From contig NZ_CP058627.1 in the NCBI RefSeq assembly GCF_013403565.1, forward strand, positions 2,666,001 through 2,730,000: 64,000 nt of DNA, in the 5' to 3' direction. The notes beneath the pieces are model-generated. The model was not told where the DNA came from. It did no database searches and worked only from the letters and a program-made list of their open reading frames with translations. The translations under genes were made by a program, and so were the position numbers. This stretch comes from Chitinibacter bivalviorum. GTDB taxonomy: Bacteria; Pseudomonadota; Gammaproteobacteria; Burkholderiales; Chitinibacteraceae. Shown here piece after piece: positions 43,320 through 51,664 of this stretch. Each line of letters opens with the position of its first letter. Position 1 is the stretch's first letter.

Positions 43320-43775
43320 ATGACGAATCAAACCAAATCCATAGACGCGCTGGTTGAAGATGCCAGCAAAGCCATATATTCCGCGCCCACTACGGGCAAA
43401 TTATCAACTCCAAATCAAACCCTTACTAACAGTTTGCTCCTGTTAGCTGCGCTGCTGTTGTTTGTGGCGTTGGTCGGATTTTTTTCCCATGTATTTCCCG
43501 CATACACTTATCCAGATAAAAATCTGTCTCCAGAAATTGGCCGTGCAGACTTGCGAGCCATCAATGATCAACTGGAAGACTACAAATTGAGTAATGGTCG
43601 TTGGCCAAGTTCTTTGGACGAAGCAAAAATACCCGCCTATATCCAGCAACCAGACCCCACGATTACGATTAGCTACACGCCCAGCAAAGACGGCTATGAA
43701 TTAAAGTGGGAATCCAAAGTGTGGCTTATTACATTAGGCCCCGATAAGTTAACCGCCAACATCACCAAGAAATAA
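43320..43775 (+). CDS. Membrane-anchored protein with pseudopilin-like C-terminal part
   Basis: 151 aa beginning 7 nt after the pilin stop. A cytoplasmic N-terminus of about 38 residues is followed by one transmembrane helix (LLLLAALLLFVALVGFFSHV). The outer domain contains ADLRAINDQLEDYKLSNGRWPSSLDEAKIP. This reads like the post-helix region of GspG-type pseudopilins (DL..I...L..YK..NG.WP). No prepilin cleavage site is present, so it cannot be processed like a pilin. It may act as an anchored assembly partner. No family is recognised over the full length. Confidence 0.65.
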   Translation: MTNQTKSIDALVEDASKAIYSAPTTGKLSTPNQTLTNSLLLLAALLLFVALVGFFSHVFPAYTYPDKNLSPEIGRADLRAINDQLEDYKLSNGRWPSSLDEAKIPAYIQQPDPTITISYTPSKDGYELKWESKVWLITLGPDKLTANITKK

Positions 43776-43806
43776 GCTTCCGTATCAGCATCGAGGAAAC
43801 CAAATC

Positions 43807-44142
43807 ATGTCAAAAACATTGCTGATTACCATGCTACTGACTAGCACTTCACTTTTTGCCAGCGGCTTAGATTATAAACCCGGAGCGATTTGCGATAAAA
43901 AGGCGGGGTTTTGTGCCGATATGCAAGGCGTCTCGGTCGCTTTAACCAAAGAATATTTAGGCGCCAAAGCCGAGCAAAAATTAATGGATAGGATTAATAA
44001 AGTAGGCGCCGCTGATTTTGATCCAACTTGGTTCACGATGAGCGGCGGATTAACCTGCAAAACCAAAGAAAAAACCTGTTGGAGCAGCCGCTACGGTGAC
44101 AAAGTAGATGCGAAGGCAACAAAAACACTGTTTGGCTCCTAA
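43807..44142 (+). CDS. Secreted YcgJ/Fels-1-like protein
   Basis: 111 aa behind a good GAGGAAA ribosome site. A signal peptide (residues 1-18, ending LFAS) precedes a small domain with four cysteines: AICDKKAGFCADMQGVSVAL, TKEYLGAKAEQKL, then GGLTCKTKEKTCWSSRYG. The pattern fits the YcgJ family (Fels-1 prophage-like, function unknown). It is the last gene of the pilin cluster and is followed by a terminator, so it is probably co-transcribed. Confidence 0.72.
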   Translation: MSKTLLITMLLTSTSLFASGLDYKPGAICDKKAGFCADMQGVSVALTKEYLGAKAEQKLMDRINKVGAADFDPTWFTMSGGLTCKTKEKTCWSSRYGDKVDAKATKTLFGS

Positions 44143-44151
44143 ACCCTCAGT

Positions 44152-44187
44152 AAAAAAGCCATTCACCCCAAAGTAAATGGCTTTTTT
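44152..44187. terminator. Bidirectional terminator
   Basis: AAAAAAGCCATT and AATGGCTTTTTT (44152-44163, 44176-44187) form a stem with A- and T-runs on each side. It separates the convergent YcgJ-like and DsbA-like genes. Confidence 0.88.
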
Positions 44188-44197
44188 GATGCCAACT

Positions 44198-44983
44198 TTA
44201 AGCACAAGACTCAGGCGTACAAAACACCGCCCGCACTTGCTCTTCACTCGCCTCTGCGACCGCCGCCAGCTCTAGCCAAGCGACAAATTCGGCGGGCTTA
44301 CCCAAAAATGGCCCAATATCAATGTGCTGGCGCTGGCCTTCGATCTCGAGCAATAGCGATGGAAAGCCGCGCAAACCTTCTTGCTGCATCACGGCGCGTG
44401 TCTTTGCAAAATGCGCGTCAACTTGGCTGGCTTGCTCATTCATCGCCGCGGCAAAAGCAGCGCTTTCGATTCCCAATTCAGTCGCCAAAGCCAGCAAAAC
44501 TGTCCCATCGGCAATCCGTTGCCCTTCGGCATAATGCGCGGTTTGAATCCGACCCAGCATCGCTAGCGGATCGTGCCCCAGCGCGGCTGCGGCCAGAATT
44601 GCCAGCGTGGGCGGCGTCGAATCAAAAATTGCATTTGTATCGAGCAGCAAGCCGTTGAAGTAGTCTTCGCCAAATGGCTGCCCCGTGAGCTGGGCGATGC
44701 GCTGATCGTGCGGCATAACATAGTTGCGTAAAGCGGGGCTCACCGTTTGGCGATTCGCACCACTCATCATGCCGCCGGCGTGCAATTGCACACTCAGATT
44801 GGGCAACTTGGCGGCGGCATGGATTAGTGGTGCGGCGGCGTAGCACCAGCCACATAGCGGATCAAAAATATAAGAAAGCAAAACTTTTCTTGCTTCGTTG
44901 TCGTGCCTTGCCGTACTCGATGTACTGTCTGCGGCATCGACGCCTTGCAATACAACTTTTGCCCCTAGATTTGTATTTACCAT
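44198..44983 (-). CDS. DsbA/FrnE-like thioredoxin-fold protein
   Basis: 261 aa. After about 33 non-homologous N-terminal residues comes SYIFDPLCGWCYAAAPLI, with the CGWC redox site typical of the DsbA-like isomerase group. The family's helical insert follows. The cis-Pro region is EGLRGFPSLLLEIEGQ. No signal peptide is visible, so it is probably cytoplasmic. It overlaps the upstream MBL-fold gene by 7 nt and its ribosome site (AAAGGTGAA) lies within that gene, so the two are translationally coupled. Confidence 0.85.
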   Translation of the reverse strand: MVNTNLGAKVVLQGVDAADSTSSTARHDNEARKVLLSYIFDPLCGWCYAAAPLIHAAAKLPNLSVQLHAGGMMSGANRQTVSPALRNYVMPHDQRIAQLTGQPFGEDYFNGLLLDTNAIFDSTPPTLAILAAAALGHDPLAMLGRIQTAHYAEGQRIADGTVLLALATELGIESAAFAAAMNEQASQVDAHFAKTRAVMQQEGLRGFPSLLLEIEGQRQHIDIGPFLGKPAEFVAWLELAAVAEASEEQVRAVFCTPESCA

Positions 44984-45843
44984 TTCATTTCACCTTTATT
45001 CACTTTCGCACCAATGTCGAGCGCAATGCCCAAACCCGCATCTGGGTAAGCGCGTTTCATGCTGTCGATCAGCTCGGCGCTATTGCCCGCTGCGGCGGCG
45101 TTTTTCTCAAAGCTTTGCAAATACGCTTTGGTGTAATTGATCGCGCTGATGTCCATTTTGCTGCCGGCCAGCATATGCCCTGGCACGACGATGGCGGGTT
45201 TCAATGCGGCCATTTCATCGAGTTGCGCAATCCACTCGCCACGCTCGGCTGCGTTTTGCGTATCAGCAGTCCACACGTGCAAGCCCGCAAATACGCCAAT
45301 ATCACCGACAATCGCTTTCATCGACGGCACCCACACATAAGGGCGATGCGCCAGTTTGCCAGTTAAACCGCGCACTTCGAGCTTTTCACCATCCACCGTC
45401 AACGTATCGCCTTGCAAAGCTTGCGGCAGCACTGGCTTTTTCGGCGCATTGGCGCCCATTTTTGGCCCCCAGAATGCCACTTTGCCATCGAGTTTGGCGC
45501 TGATTTTCGCCAACACGGCGGGGGCCGCCAATACTTGTGCATTCGGGAAAATTTCTTTTAATACTTCAACGCCAAAGTAGTAATCAGGGTCGGCTTGGCT
45601 CACAAAAATCGTTTTCAATTGCTTACCGCTATCGAGCACATTCGCAGCAATACGCAGCGCATCGGCACGGGTAAAGCCCGCATCGATGACGATCGCTTCT
45701 TTTTCACCGTAGATCAGCGTTGAATTCACATGAAAACTATTGCCATCGGCATTGTAGACTTTCATTTGCAGTGGTTTATCAGCAGCTTGGGCGGCGCCAA
45801 AAGTCACGGCGAGGGTAGCGGCGATCAGTGTAGTACGGAACAT
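44977..45843 (-). CDS. Secreted metallo-beta-lactamase-fold protein without canonical metal motif
   Basis: 288 aa from ATG 45843 (AAGGAG site). Signal peptide residues 1-20 (ending GAAQAA). The fold is recognisable: NSTLIYGEKEAIVIDAGF, the beta-strand/loop KTIFVSQADPDYYFGVEVLKE, MKAIVGDIGVFAG and AIVVPGHMLAG. At the place of the HxHxDH zinc motif there is SQADPDYYFG, so all three histidines are missing; only the late His of VPGHML remains. It may bind no metal or a different one. It is coupled to the DsbA-like gene and divergent from a LysR regulator. Confidence 0.85.
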   Translation of the reverse strand: MFRTTLIAATLAVTFGAAQAADKPLQMKVYNADGNSFHVNSTLIYGEKEAIVIDAGFTRADALRIAANVLDSGKQLKTIFVSQADPDYYFGVEVLKEIFPNAQVLAAPAVLAKISAKLDGKVAFWGPKMGANAPKKPVLPQALQGDTLTVDGEKLEVRGLTGKLAHRPYVWVPSMKAIVGDIGVFAGLHVWTADTQNAAERGEWIAQLDEMAALKPAIVVPGHMLAGSKMDISAINYTKAYLQSFEKNAAAAGNSAELIDSMKRAYPDAGLGIALDIGAKVNKGEMKW

Positions 45844-45918
45844 GGTGTAACTCCTTGTCTGGTTAGACGTCGTTAAATTGAACTGACGCCAGTTTAGTTG
45901 CATGAACCGTGCGGATAA

Positions 45919-45936
45919 ATGCGCTAAACTGCGCAT
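45919..45936. promoter_or_regulatory. Inverted repeat, candidate LysR operator
   Basis: ATGCGC-N6-GCGCAT (45919-45936) is a perfect dyad lying between the divergent MBL-fold gene (start 45843) and LysR gene (start 45976). This is where a LysR-type regulator normally binds to control itself and the divergent gene. The arms do not fit the simplest T-N11-A rule exactly. Confidence 0.5.
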
Positions 45937-45975
45937 GATTGTTGCAATATTCGATCAAATCAGCGGAGCGAGACC

Positions 45976-46869
45976 ATGGATAGGCTAGCGGCGATGAAGG
46001 TATTTTGCGAAGTGGCGGCCAGCGGCAGCTTTAGCGCCACGGCCGACAAGCTCGATATGTCGCGCGCAATGGTGACGCGCTATATTGGCGAGCTGGAGCA
46101 ATGGTTGGGTGCGCGGCTACTGCAAAGAACCACGCGCCGCGTGACGCTGACCGACGCGGGCGAAAATTGCCTGCGGCGCAGCCAGCAAATGCTGGCGCTG
46201 ATGGACAATATCGAAGAAGAAACCATTAGCCACGATGGGCAATTGCGCGGCCAGCTACGACTGACGTGCAGCATGTCGTTTGGCCATGCGCATTTGGCGG
46301 CGGCGATTAGTGATTTTCTGGCATTGCATAGCGAGCTGAAAATCGATCTGAATGTCAGTGATCGGGCGGTCAATTTGGTCGAAGATCGAATTGATCTCGC
46401 GATCCGCATTAGTAGCGAGCCCGACCCCATGCTGATCGCTCGCCCGCTCGCGCTTTGTGATTCGGTGCTGGTGGCATCCAAGGGGTATTTGCTTGAACAC
46501 GGCATACCAACAGCGCCAGCGGAGCTTACCCAGCATAGGTGTCTGAGTTACGCCAATTTCGGTAAAAGCATTTGGCGTTTTCATCGCGCCGAAGAGACGC
46601 AGCAGGTCAGCGTGGGTAGCCGCTTTAGTGCCAATGAGGCGACCGTGCTGCTGCACGCGGCGATCCATGGCGGCGGGATTGCTTTACAGCCGACCTATCT
46701 GGTGAATCCACTCATTGCAAGCGGTGTGTTGCAGCAAGTGCTGCCCGACTGGCAAGCGCCAGCGATGACGATTTATGCGCTGTATCCATCGCGTCGTCAC
46801 CTCTCACCCGCCGTGCGCGCGCTGCTCGATTTTCTGGTCGCGCGTTTTGCGACGCCGCCGTGGCAATGA
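45976..46869 (+). CDS. LysR-type transcriptional regulator
   Basis: 297 aa; start ATG 45976 behind GGAGCGAG. The N-terminal winged helix (residues 1-60) reads MDRLAAMKVFCEVAASGSFS then ATADKLDMSRAMVTRYIGELEQWLGARLLQRTTR, of the CrgA/DmlR subgroup. The C-terminal periplasmic-binding-like effector domain contains HSELKIDLNVSDRAVNLVEDRIDLAIRIS and ILHAAIHGGGIAL-type HAAIHGGGIALQPTYLV. It probably regulates the divergent MBL-fold/DsbA-like pair. The effector is unknown. Confidence 0.93.
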   Translation: MDRLAAMKVFCEVAASGSFSATADKLDMSRAMVTRYIGELEQWLGARLLQRTTRRVTLTDAGENCLRRSQQMLALMDNIEEETISHDGQLRGQLRLTCSMSFGHAHLAAAISDFLALHSELKIDLNVSDRAVNLVEDRIDLAIRISSEPDPMLIARPLALCDSVLVASKGYLLEHGIPTAPAELTQHRCLSYANFGKSIWRFHRAEETQQVSVGSRFSANEATVLLHAAIHGGGIALQPTYLVNPLIASGVLQQVLPDWQAPAMTIYALYPSRRHLSPAVRALLDFLVARFATPPWQ

Positions 46870-46995
46870 GAAACCAAGTTAATAACAGACTTAAATTGAT
46901 AAATGCACGATCAATGTACTTTGAGCTGGCGCAGTTATTGCCAGTCAGGATTGAGTCGATTTTCACGCCGGATCCCGCAAACGCAACTGGCGAAC

Positions 46996-47316
46996 TTACT
47001 GCTCCGCACCGGGATAAAATAACGTGGAGACGCACGCCGAGACATCGCCATTGGTGACATTGATTTTGGCCGCGACAATGCTCACGCAAGAACGAGCGTC
47101 AAATTCTTTATCCCGACCATTGATATTCAAAATGTATTTGAACCCATCATTGCCACACAGCCTGACTTGCTGTGCCACATCACCAAACACGATGCTATTG
47201 CCGGTTTGGGATTTAAAGCAGCTCTGCGCTGCCGATTGCGGCGGTAAGCTCGGCACCACAGCCAGCGCAGGCGTAGTCAGCACACTCAATAGCAATTTAA
47301 GGAATAGTTTTTTCAT
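46996..47316 (-). CDS. Small secreted protein, unknown function
   Basis: 106 aa from ATG 47316 (AAGG upstream). Signal peptide residues 1-18 (LLLSVLTTPALA). The mature part has cysteines in AQSCFKSQTGNS, VRLCGNDGFKY, ARSCVSIVAAK and VSACVSTLFYPG, which could form two disulfides. NGFKYILNINGRDKEF-like strands suggest a compact beta fold. I recognise no family. The longer frame from 47451 lacks a signal peptide and is rejected. Confidence 0.65.
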   Translation of the reverse strand: MKKLFLKLLLSVLTTPALAVVPSLPPQSAAQSCFKSQTGNSIVFGDVAQQVRLCGNDGFKYILNINGRDKEFDARSCVSIVAAKINVTNGDVSACVSTLFYPGAEQ

Positions 47317-47510
47317 CAGCGCCTTGCGAGTCGTCACGTAGAACAGCGTTTTGCCGTGCCGATGAGTCTGATGGGAAGCGACTGAATCACAGCTGAACAA
47401 GAGCGAATTGCAGATCAATCCAAGTAGATTTTCCGATAATGCAAGCGACATGCTGCCAAACTTTGACTAAGCGAATCGCACCAAGCGGATCCGAAATCTG
47501 GCGCTCAATT

Positions 47511-48347
47511 CTATTTCAGTAAACGATTTAATGCCGCTCGTGCCAGCAAGATAGTTTCCGATGCCGTTAAACCTATCCCAGCGTGGTAGCGAGTTCGCCA
47601 GTCGTCGGCGGCTTGGCCGTGCAAAAACACCCCACAGCGCGCAGCGAGCGCCAGATCCAAGCCTTGCGCGCACAGCGCCATAATGATGCCCGCCAAAGTA
47701 TCGCCCTGCCCCGCGCTCGACAGTGCGGCATTGCCGCTGTGATTGATCGACAATTCACCTTCAAACGCCTGCACCAAGGTGCCATGCCCTTTGAGCACCA
47801 CATGACATTGAAAGCGTTCGCTCAGCGTTCGCACCGCACTGACGCGGTCTTGCTGTACGTGTTCGGTCGTGGTTGAAAGCAAGCGTGCGGCTTCGCTCGG
47901 ATGCGGGGTGAGCAGGCTCGGCGCGCTGCGCTCGGCCAGTTGTAATTGCAGATGGGGGTGCAACGCAATCAGATTTAAGGCATCGGCATCAAGCAATAAT
48001 GGCACCGAGGTATCCATTGCCAACGCCAATACATGATTAGCTTCAGGCGACATACCCAAGCCCATGCCGACTAAAAAATGCGTCGGCAGGTGCGTCTGAA
48101 ATAAAGCCTCGGCGCGGCAAATCATCAGCTCGGGTTGGTGAAAATCCACCGCGACATTTTCATCGAGCATGCCAACCCAAATCTTGCCCGCGCCCAAATT
48201 AAGCGCTGCCCGCCCCGCCAGCAGCGCAGCACCCGTCATGCCATGCGCACCACCGATCACAGCCACGCCGCCATAGAGCCCTTTATGCGTATCGTCTCCA
48301 CGCAGCAACAGCTTAGCTCTTGGCGGTAAAGCATTGATTTCTAGCAT
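47511..48347 (-). CDS. nnrD: ADP-dependent NAD(P)H-hydrate dehydratase
   Basis: 278 aa ribokinase-fold enzyme that repairs hydrated NAD(P)H using ADP. GGVAVIGGAHGMTGAALLAGRAALNLGAGKIWVGM is the family start. Further motifs are LLDADALNLIA, LLTPHPSEAARLL and the active-site NAALSSAGQGDTLAGIIMALCAQG (GxGDxLAG). The NnrE epimerase half, often fused at the N-terminus, is absent, so the epimerase must be encoded elsewhere. Single gene; divergent from a strong promoter at 48471. Confidence 0.93.
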   Translation of the reverse strand: MLEINALPPRAKLLLRGDDTHKGLYGGVAVIGGAHGMTGAALLAGRAALNLGAGKIWVGMLDENVAVDFHQPELMICRAEALFQTHLPTHFLVGMGLGMSPEANHVLALAMDTSVPLLLDADALNLIALHPHLQLQLAERSAPSLLTPHPSEAARLLSTTTEHVQQDRVSAVRTLSERFQCHVVLKGHGTLVQAFEGELSINHSGNAALSSAGQGDTLAGIIMALCAQGLDLALAARCGVFLHGQAADDWRTRYHAGIGLTASETILLARAALNRLLK

Positions 48348-48652
48348 GATCTTTTACTCCAGAGTGGATAACTGCAGTATGCACGCAGGGGCGCGAACCG
48401 CAAGCCCCGCCGTACCGCCGCGCGATAGCAACCTTTCATCTGCTTTGGCACAATTTCACAAATATATGATTTGACAGGGCTTTTTTAATCAAGTACATTC
48501 TCGGCACTAATTTGATTGAGCACATATTAAAAACACGAAGATTTTCGTGATGTGTTTCTAGCAGTTCCCTCCAGCAAGCCTCCTCAGCTTTTCTGAAATG
48601 AATCTGCCGCAATGATCAGTATCACAAGCTGATCCAAGATTCGAAGTTCCCT
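48348..48652. other. Leader/intergenic region with promoter and small hairpin
   Basis: Between nnrD and the dispersed repeat. It contains the rightward promoter at 48471-48499 and a perfect hairpin CACGAA-GATT-TTCGTG (48534-48549) about 30 nt past the expected transcription start. No coding frame is supported; it could be a structured 5' leader or a small RNA. Confidence 0.5.
48471..48499 (+). promoter_or_regulatory. Near-consensus sigma-70 promoter
   Basis: TTGACA (48471-48476), 17-nt spacer, TACATT (48494-48499). The nearest gene on this strand is the 72-aa gene at 49056, about 550 nt downstream, with a dispersed repeat between them. Confidence 0.7.
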
Positions 48653-48919
48653 AGGGTCTGTTGACGTTTGGTTTACGAATTCCGTTTGCGCTGATTTTGG
48701 CGTGAAACAAGGCGCAAAAACCGTAGCATAGCTATTCTATGCAAGGTTTTTGCAACGCAGTGTCAGGCCAAAAGCAGCCAAACCCTGCGGGCTGGTCGGT
48801 TTTCACGGCAACTCTGCGTTATTCCGTGCTCGTATAGCTGGCTATACGTCGCGCAAAATGCCTTGATTTGCCGCGAAAACCGTACCAGCGGAAACGCAAA
48901 CCAAATGTCAACAAACCCT
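48653..48919 (+). repeat. Dispersed hairpin repeat, copy 1 (MITE-like)
   Basis: 267 bp with imperfect terminal inverted repeats (AGGGTCTGTTGACGTTTGG at the left; inverted AGGGTTTGTTGACATTTGG at the right). It aligns over its whole length with the reverse complement of 60888-61152. It contains two long hairpins. Hairpin A is GCAAAAACC (48714-48722) with GGTTTTTGC (48745-48753), tipped by GCATAG/CTATGC. Hairpin B is 48797-48811 with 48869-48883 (14 of 15 pairs), tipped by CGTATAGC/GCTATACG. A TA dinucleotide is seen at the left edge only. It encodes no protein I can support. Confidence 0.85.
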
Positions 48920-49055
48920 GACGAACCCAGTGCTCTTCTATTGGTGCTTTTCCATCCAGCATGTGATGGCGTGTAGGCGCGTATTGTTAGTAAACTGACC
49001 TTGTCGGTCACCCAAAGAAAAACAAAAACAGCGCCCAAATTATGGGAGCAGCCAA

Positions 49056-49274
49056 ATGGCCCAATCTACTTTTGACTTTAATATCGAAGCTCGTCCTTCA
49101 ACTCGCACTAGCGAAATGGAAGGCTGGTTTCAAATCGTAATCTGCCGCGGCGATCAGCGTAAACCAGTGACCGACTGGCAACCAGCGCCTCAAGCGCGCG
49201 ACAATGCTTTGCACCGTGTCCTGCAAACAACAGCAAAAATCGCGAGTCAGCAGATCGCACAGCAATACCACTGA
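49056..49274 (+). CDS. 72-aa soluble protein of unknown function
   Basis: Starts ATG 49056 with GGGAGC 6 nt upstream and ends just before a strong terminator. The protein (MAQSTFDFNIEARPSTRTSE...) has EGWFQIVICRGDQRKPVTDW, a beta-hairpin-like core, and a Gln/Ala-rich helical C-terminus (TAKIASQQIAQQYH). No signal peptide or membrane segment. I recognise no family. Good ribosome site, terminator and protein-like composition support it. The upstream leader is interrupted by a dispersed repeat. Confidence 0.72.
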   Translation: MAQSTFDFNIEARPSTRTSEMEGWFQIVICRGDQRKPVTDWQPAPQARDNALHRVLQTTAKIASQQIAQQYH

Positions 49275-49290
49275 AAACATCAGTCCTCAT

Positions 49291-49318
49291 AAAAAAGGCG
49301 CAGCAATGCGCCTTTTTT
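49291..49318. terminator. Bidirectional terminator after the 72-aa gene
   Basis: AAAAAAGGCGCA/TGCGCCTTTTTT (12-bp stem, 4-nt loop), 17 nt past the stop at 49274. Confidence 0.92.
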
Positions 49319-49494
49319 CATTTTAATTTCATACCACTTAAGCCATTCAATCACTTAGCGCAGCCCTGTACCGCATCGAAGTGGTATTAAATCAAACCCA
49401 CAAAAATACAGGCTTAAAAAGCAATCATTTTTCGCCGCTCGCATCAATATAAGAAATTACTTATATACTGTATATTCCAGCTTACATCTTATGA

Positions 49495-51138
49495 ATGTTG
49501 GAGCGAAAATTGATTTTTCTTTTTGGTTTAAGGATACGCACTCGATTATTGCTATTAAGTTTGCTCGCGCTATTTGGGATGACCTTATTGAGCGTGATGC
49601 AACTGAGCGCTCAGCGCCAAAGTATGCTCGATGGTCGAATGGCGCTGGTCAAAACCCAAACGGAAAGCGCCGCCAGTGTCATCGAACACTATCGTTCATT
49701 GAGTAAAAACGGCCAACTCAGTGATACCGAAGCGCAAACGGCCGCCATCGCTGCATTACGCAATGTCCGCTACAACAAAAGCGACTATTTCTTTATTTTT
49801 GATACGCAATACGTCTACAAGCTGCAGCCGAGCAAGCCCGAAGTCGAGGGGCAAAATAAAGGCGATCAGCAAGACAGCAATGGCAAATACCTGATCAAAG
49901 ACATGGTTCGCGCCGCCCAGAATGGCGGGGGATTTGTTGATTACCACTTTGCCAAAATTGGCGCTAAAACTCCAGAACCGAAAGTCTCCTACGCCATGCT
50001 GATACCCGATTGGAATTGGGTGGTCGGCACTGGCGTTTACATCGATGACATCGACCATGAATTTAAAAGCAATCTGCTGTGGGGCTTACTCCAGCTCATC
50101 ATCATGGCGATTGTGTTGAGTATTGTGGCTTGGTTGATTACCTTCAGTATCCTGCGTCAGCTTGGCGGAGAGCCTCAAGAAGCCATCGCAATTATGCGTC
50201 GCGTTGCCGATGGCGATTTACAGGCCGATACCGCCCAAGCCGCGCCGGGTAGTTTGCTCGCAACGCTAGGAGAAATGAGCTGTGGGCTGCGTAAGATTAT
50301 TCAGCAGATTCGCCACGATGCGGCGCAATTAGGCCAACAAGCGACGCAAATTGCCGACTCAAGTCGGGAAATTTCAATCGCAGCCAATCGCCAAGCCGAT
50401 GCCACCACGTCGATGGCGGCAGCGATGGAAGAGCTCACCGTCAGCATCAACCACATCTCCGAGAGCTCGGAAATCACACGCACAACTTCAGCGCAAGCCA
50501 CGACCCTCGCACAAGAAGGTGTCGGACAAGTGGCCATGGCGAGCAGCAGCATGGAAGACATCGCGCACACGGTAGCAGGCGCGACCGAGCAAATTCGCAG
50601 CCTGGATGCCAAGGCGCATGAAATTTCAGGCATTGCAGCCGTCATTAAAGACATCGCGGGGCAAACCAATCTACTGGCGCTGAATGCCGCGATTGAGGCC
50701 GCCCGCGCTGGCGAGCAAGGTCGCGGCTTTGCCGTGGTGGCCGATGAAGTACGCAAACTCGCCGAGCGCACCTCCAATGCCACGATCGACATTACGCAAA
50801 TGCTGGCGGCCGTTCAGGAAGAAACGATGAGTATTGTTGGCATGATGGATAAAGCCATTCCACAAGTCAATCAAGGCGTCGAACTCAGTCGCAATGTGGC
50901 CCAATCATTGGGCCATATTCAAGCTGGCGCGCAAAGTACGCTCAGTCACCTGAACGAAGTGGCGGAGGCGACCCGCGAGCAAGGGGTGGCGAGTAATAAC
51001 ATCGCTTCGCGCGTGGAAGACATTTCACAAATGGTCGAGGAAACCAGTATTTCCATTGCTCATTCTGCCGACAATGCCATGCAAGTGAATAGTATTGCGC
51101 AGCAACTTAATCAGCTGTTGAGCCGTTTCAAGATTTAA
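49495..51138 (+). CDS. Methyl-accepting chemotaxis protein with single Cache sensor
   Basis: 547 aa. TM1 lies at about 13-35 ([19 protein letters not shown]). A periplasmic sCache_2-type sensor (about 40-185) follows, with [65 protein letters not shown]2 is at about 190-213 and a HAMP-like linker follows. The signalling domain has the conserved tip [43 protein letters not shown]. No C-terminal CheR-binding pentapeptide. Such Cache domains bind small carboxylates, but the ligand is not predictable. The 3' end overlaps a convergent GNAT gene by 11 nt. Confidence 0.95.
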   Translation: MLERKLIFLFGLRIRTRLLLLSLLALFGMTLLSVMQLSAQRQSMLDGRMALVKTQTESAASVIEHYRSLSKNGQLSDTEAQTAAIAALRNVRYNKSDYFFIFDTQYVYKLQPSKPEVEGQNKGDQQDSNGKYLIKDMVRAAQNGGGFVDYHFAKIGAKTPEPKVSYAMLIPDWNWVVGTGVYIDDIDHEFKSNLLWGLLQLIIMAIVLSIVAWLITFSILRQLGGEPQEAIAIMRRVADGDLQADTAQAAPGSLLATLGEMSCGLRKIIQQIRHDAAQLGQQATQIADSSREISIAANRQADATTSMAAAMEELTVSINHISESSEITRTTSAQATTLAQEGVGQVAMASSSMEDIAHTVAGATEQIRSLDAKAHEISGIAAVIKDIAGQTNLLALNAAIEAARAGEQGRGFAVVADEVRKLAERTSNATIDITQMLAAVQEETMSIVGMMDKAIPQVNQGVELSRNVAQSLGHIQAGAQSTLSHLNEVAEATREQGVASNNIASRVEDISQMVEETSISIAHSADNAMQVNSIAQQLNQLLSRFKI

Positions 51139-51613
51139 TGTGGATGCTGGCAGGCGAGCTTAGCTCAAGGTGCATTTTGATGTGTGGCACACCGGTGGTG
51201 GGCGATACATACACGGCACCTTGGGCGTCAAACCCTTCTTTGGCATAAAAATCTTGCGCAAAAACTCTGGCATTCAGGATCAATTCGTTCAAGCCAGCTT
51301 GCCGCGCAATCGCAATTAATCCTTGCAAGACCAAATTCCCAGCGCCCTGCCCCTGCCGATCTGGCGCAACGACCATTTGGGAAATTTGCCCGCGGCACAC
51401 AGGCAAGAGTGCCAATCGGCCATAGGCGACCAACTGCGCGCGATCAAAGGCGGCAAAATGAATGGCATCGCGCTCAAACGCATCGTCGAGCACCGTTATT
51501 GGCAATCCAAGCTCGGCAAAAAACAGCGCATAGCGCAATTCACGCGCACTTTGCCAATCACAACTGCCATACTCAATGGTGCGGCAGCTCAACGCATTAC
51601 GAGACAAATTCAT
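51128..51613 (-). CDS. GNAT N-acetyltransferase, ElaA-like
   Basis: 161 aa. [33 protein letters not shown] starts like the YjcF/ElaA group. [27 protein letters not shown] carries the acetyl-CoA loop (Q-x-x-G-x-G/A). [38 protein letters not shown] is the C-terminal substrate region. The substrate is unknown. No clear ribosome site precedes the ATG at 51613. Confidence 0.85.
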   Translation of the reverse strand: MNLSRNALSCRTIEYGSCDWQSARELRYALFFAELGLPITVLDDAFERDAIHFAAFDRAQLVAYGRLALLPVCRGQISQMVVAPDRQGQGAGNLVLQGLIAIARQAGLNELILNARVFAQDFYAKEGFDAQGAVYVSPTTGVPHIKMHLELSSPASIHIKS

Positions 51614-51664
51614 ACGATGTATATCAATACAGACATTGATTTGGTTGATCTATAGCCACATACC

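Noticed and set aside
48763..49038. Minus-strand 91-codon frame across the dispersed repeat
   Set aside because: It lies mostly within hairpin B of the repeat, is not maintained in copy 2, and lacks a ribosome site.
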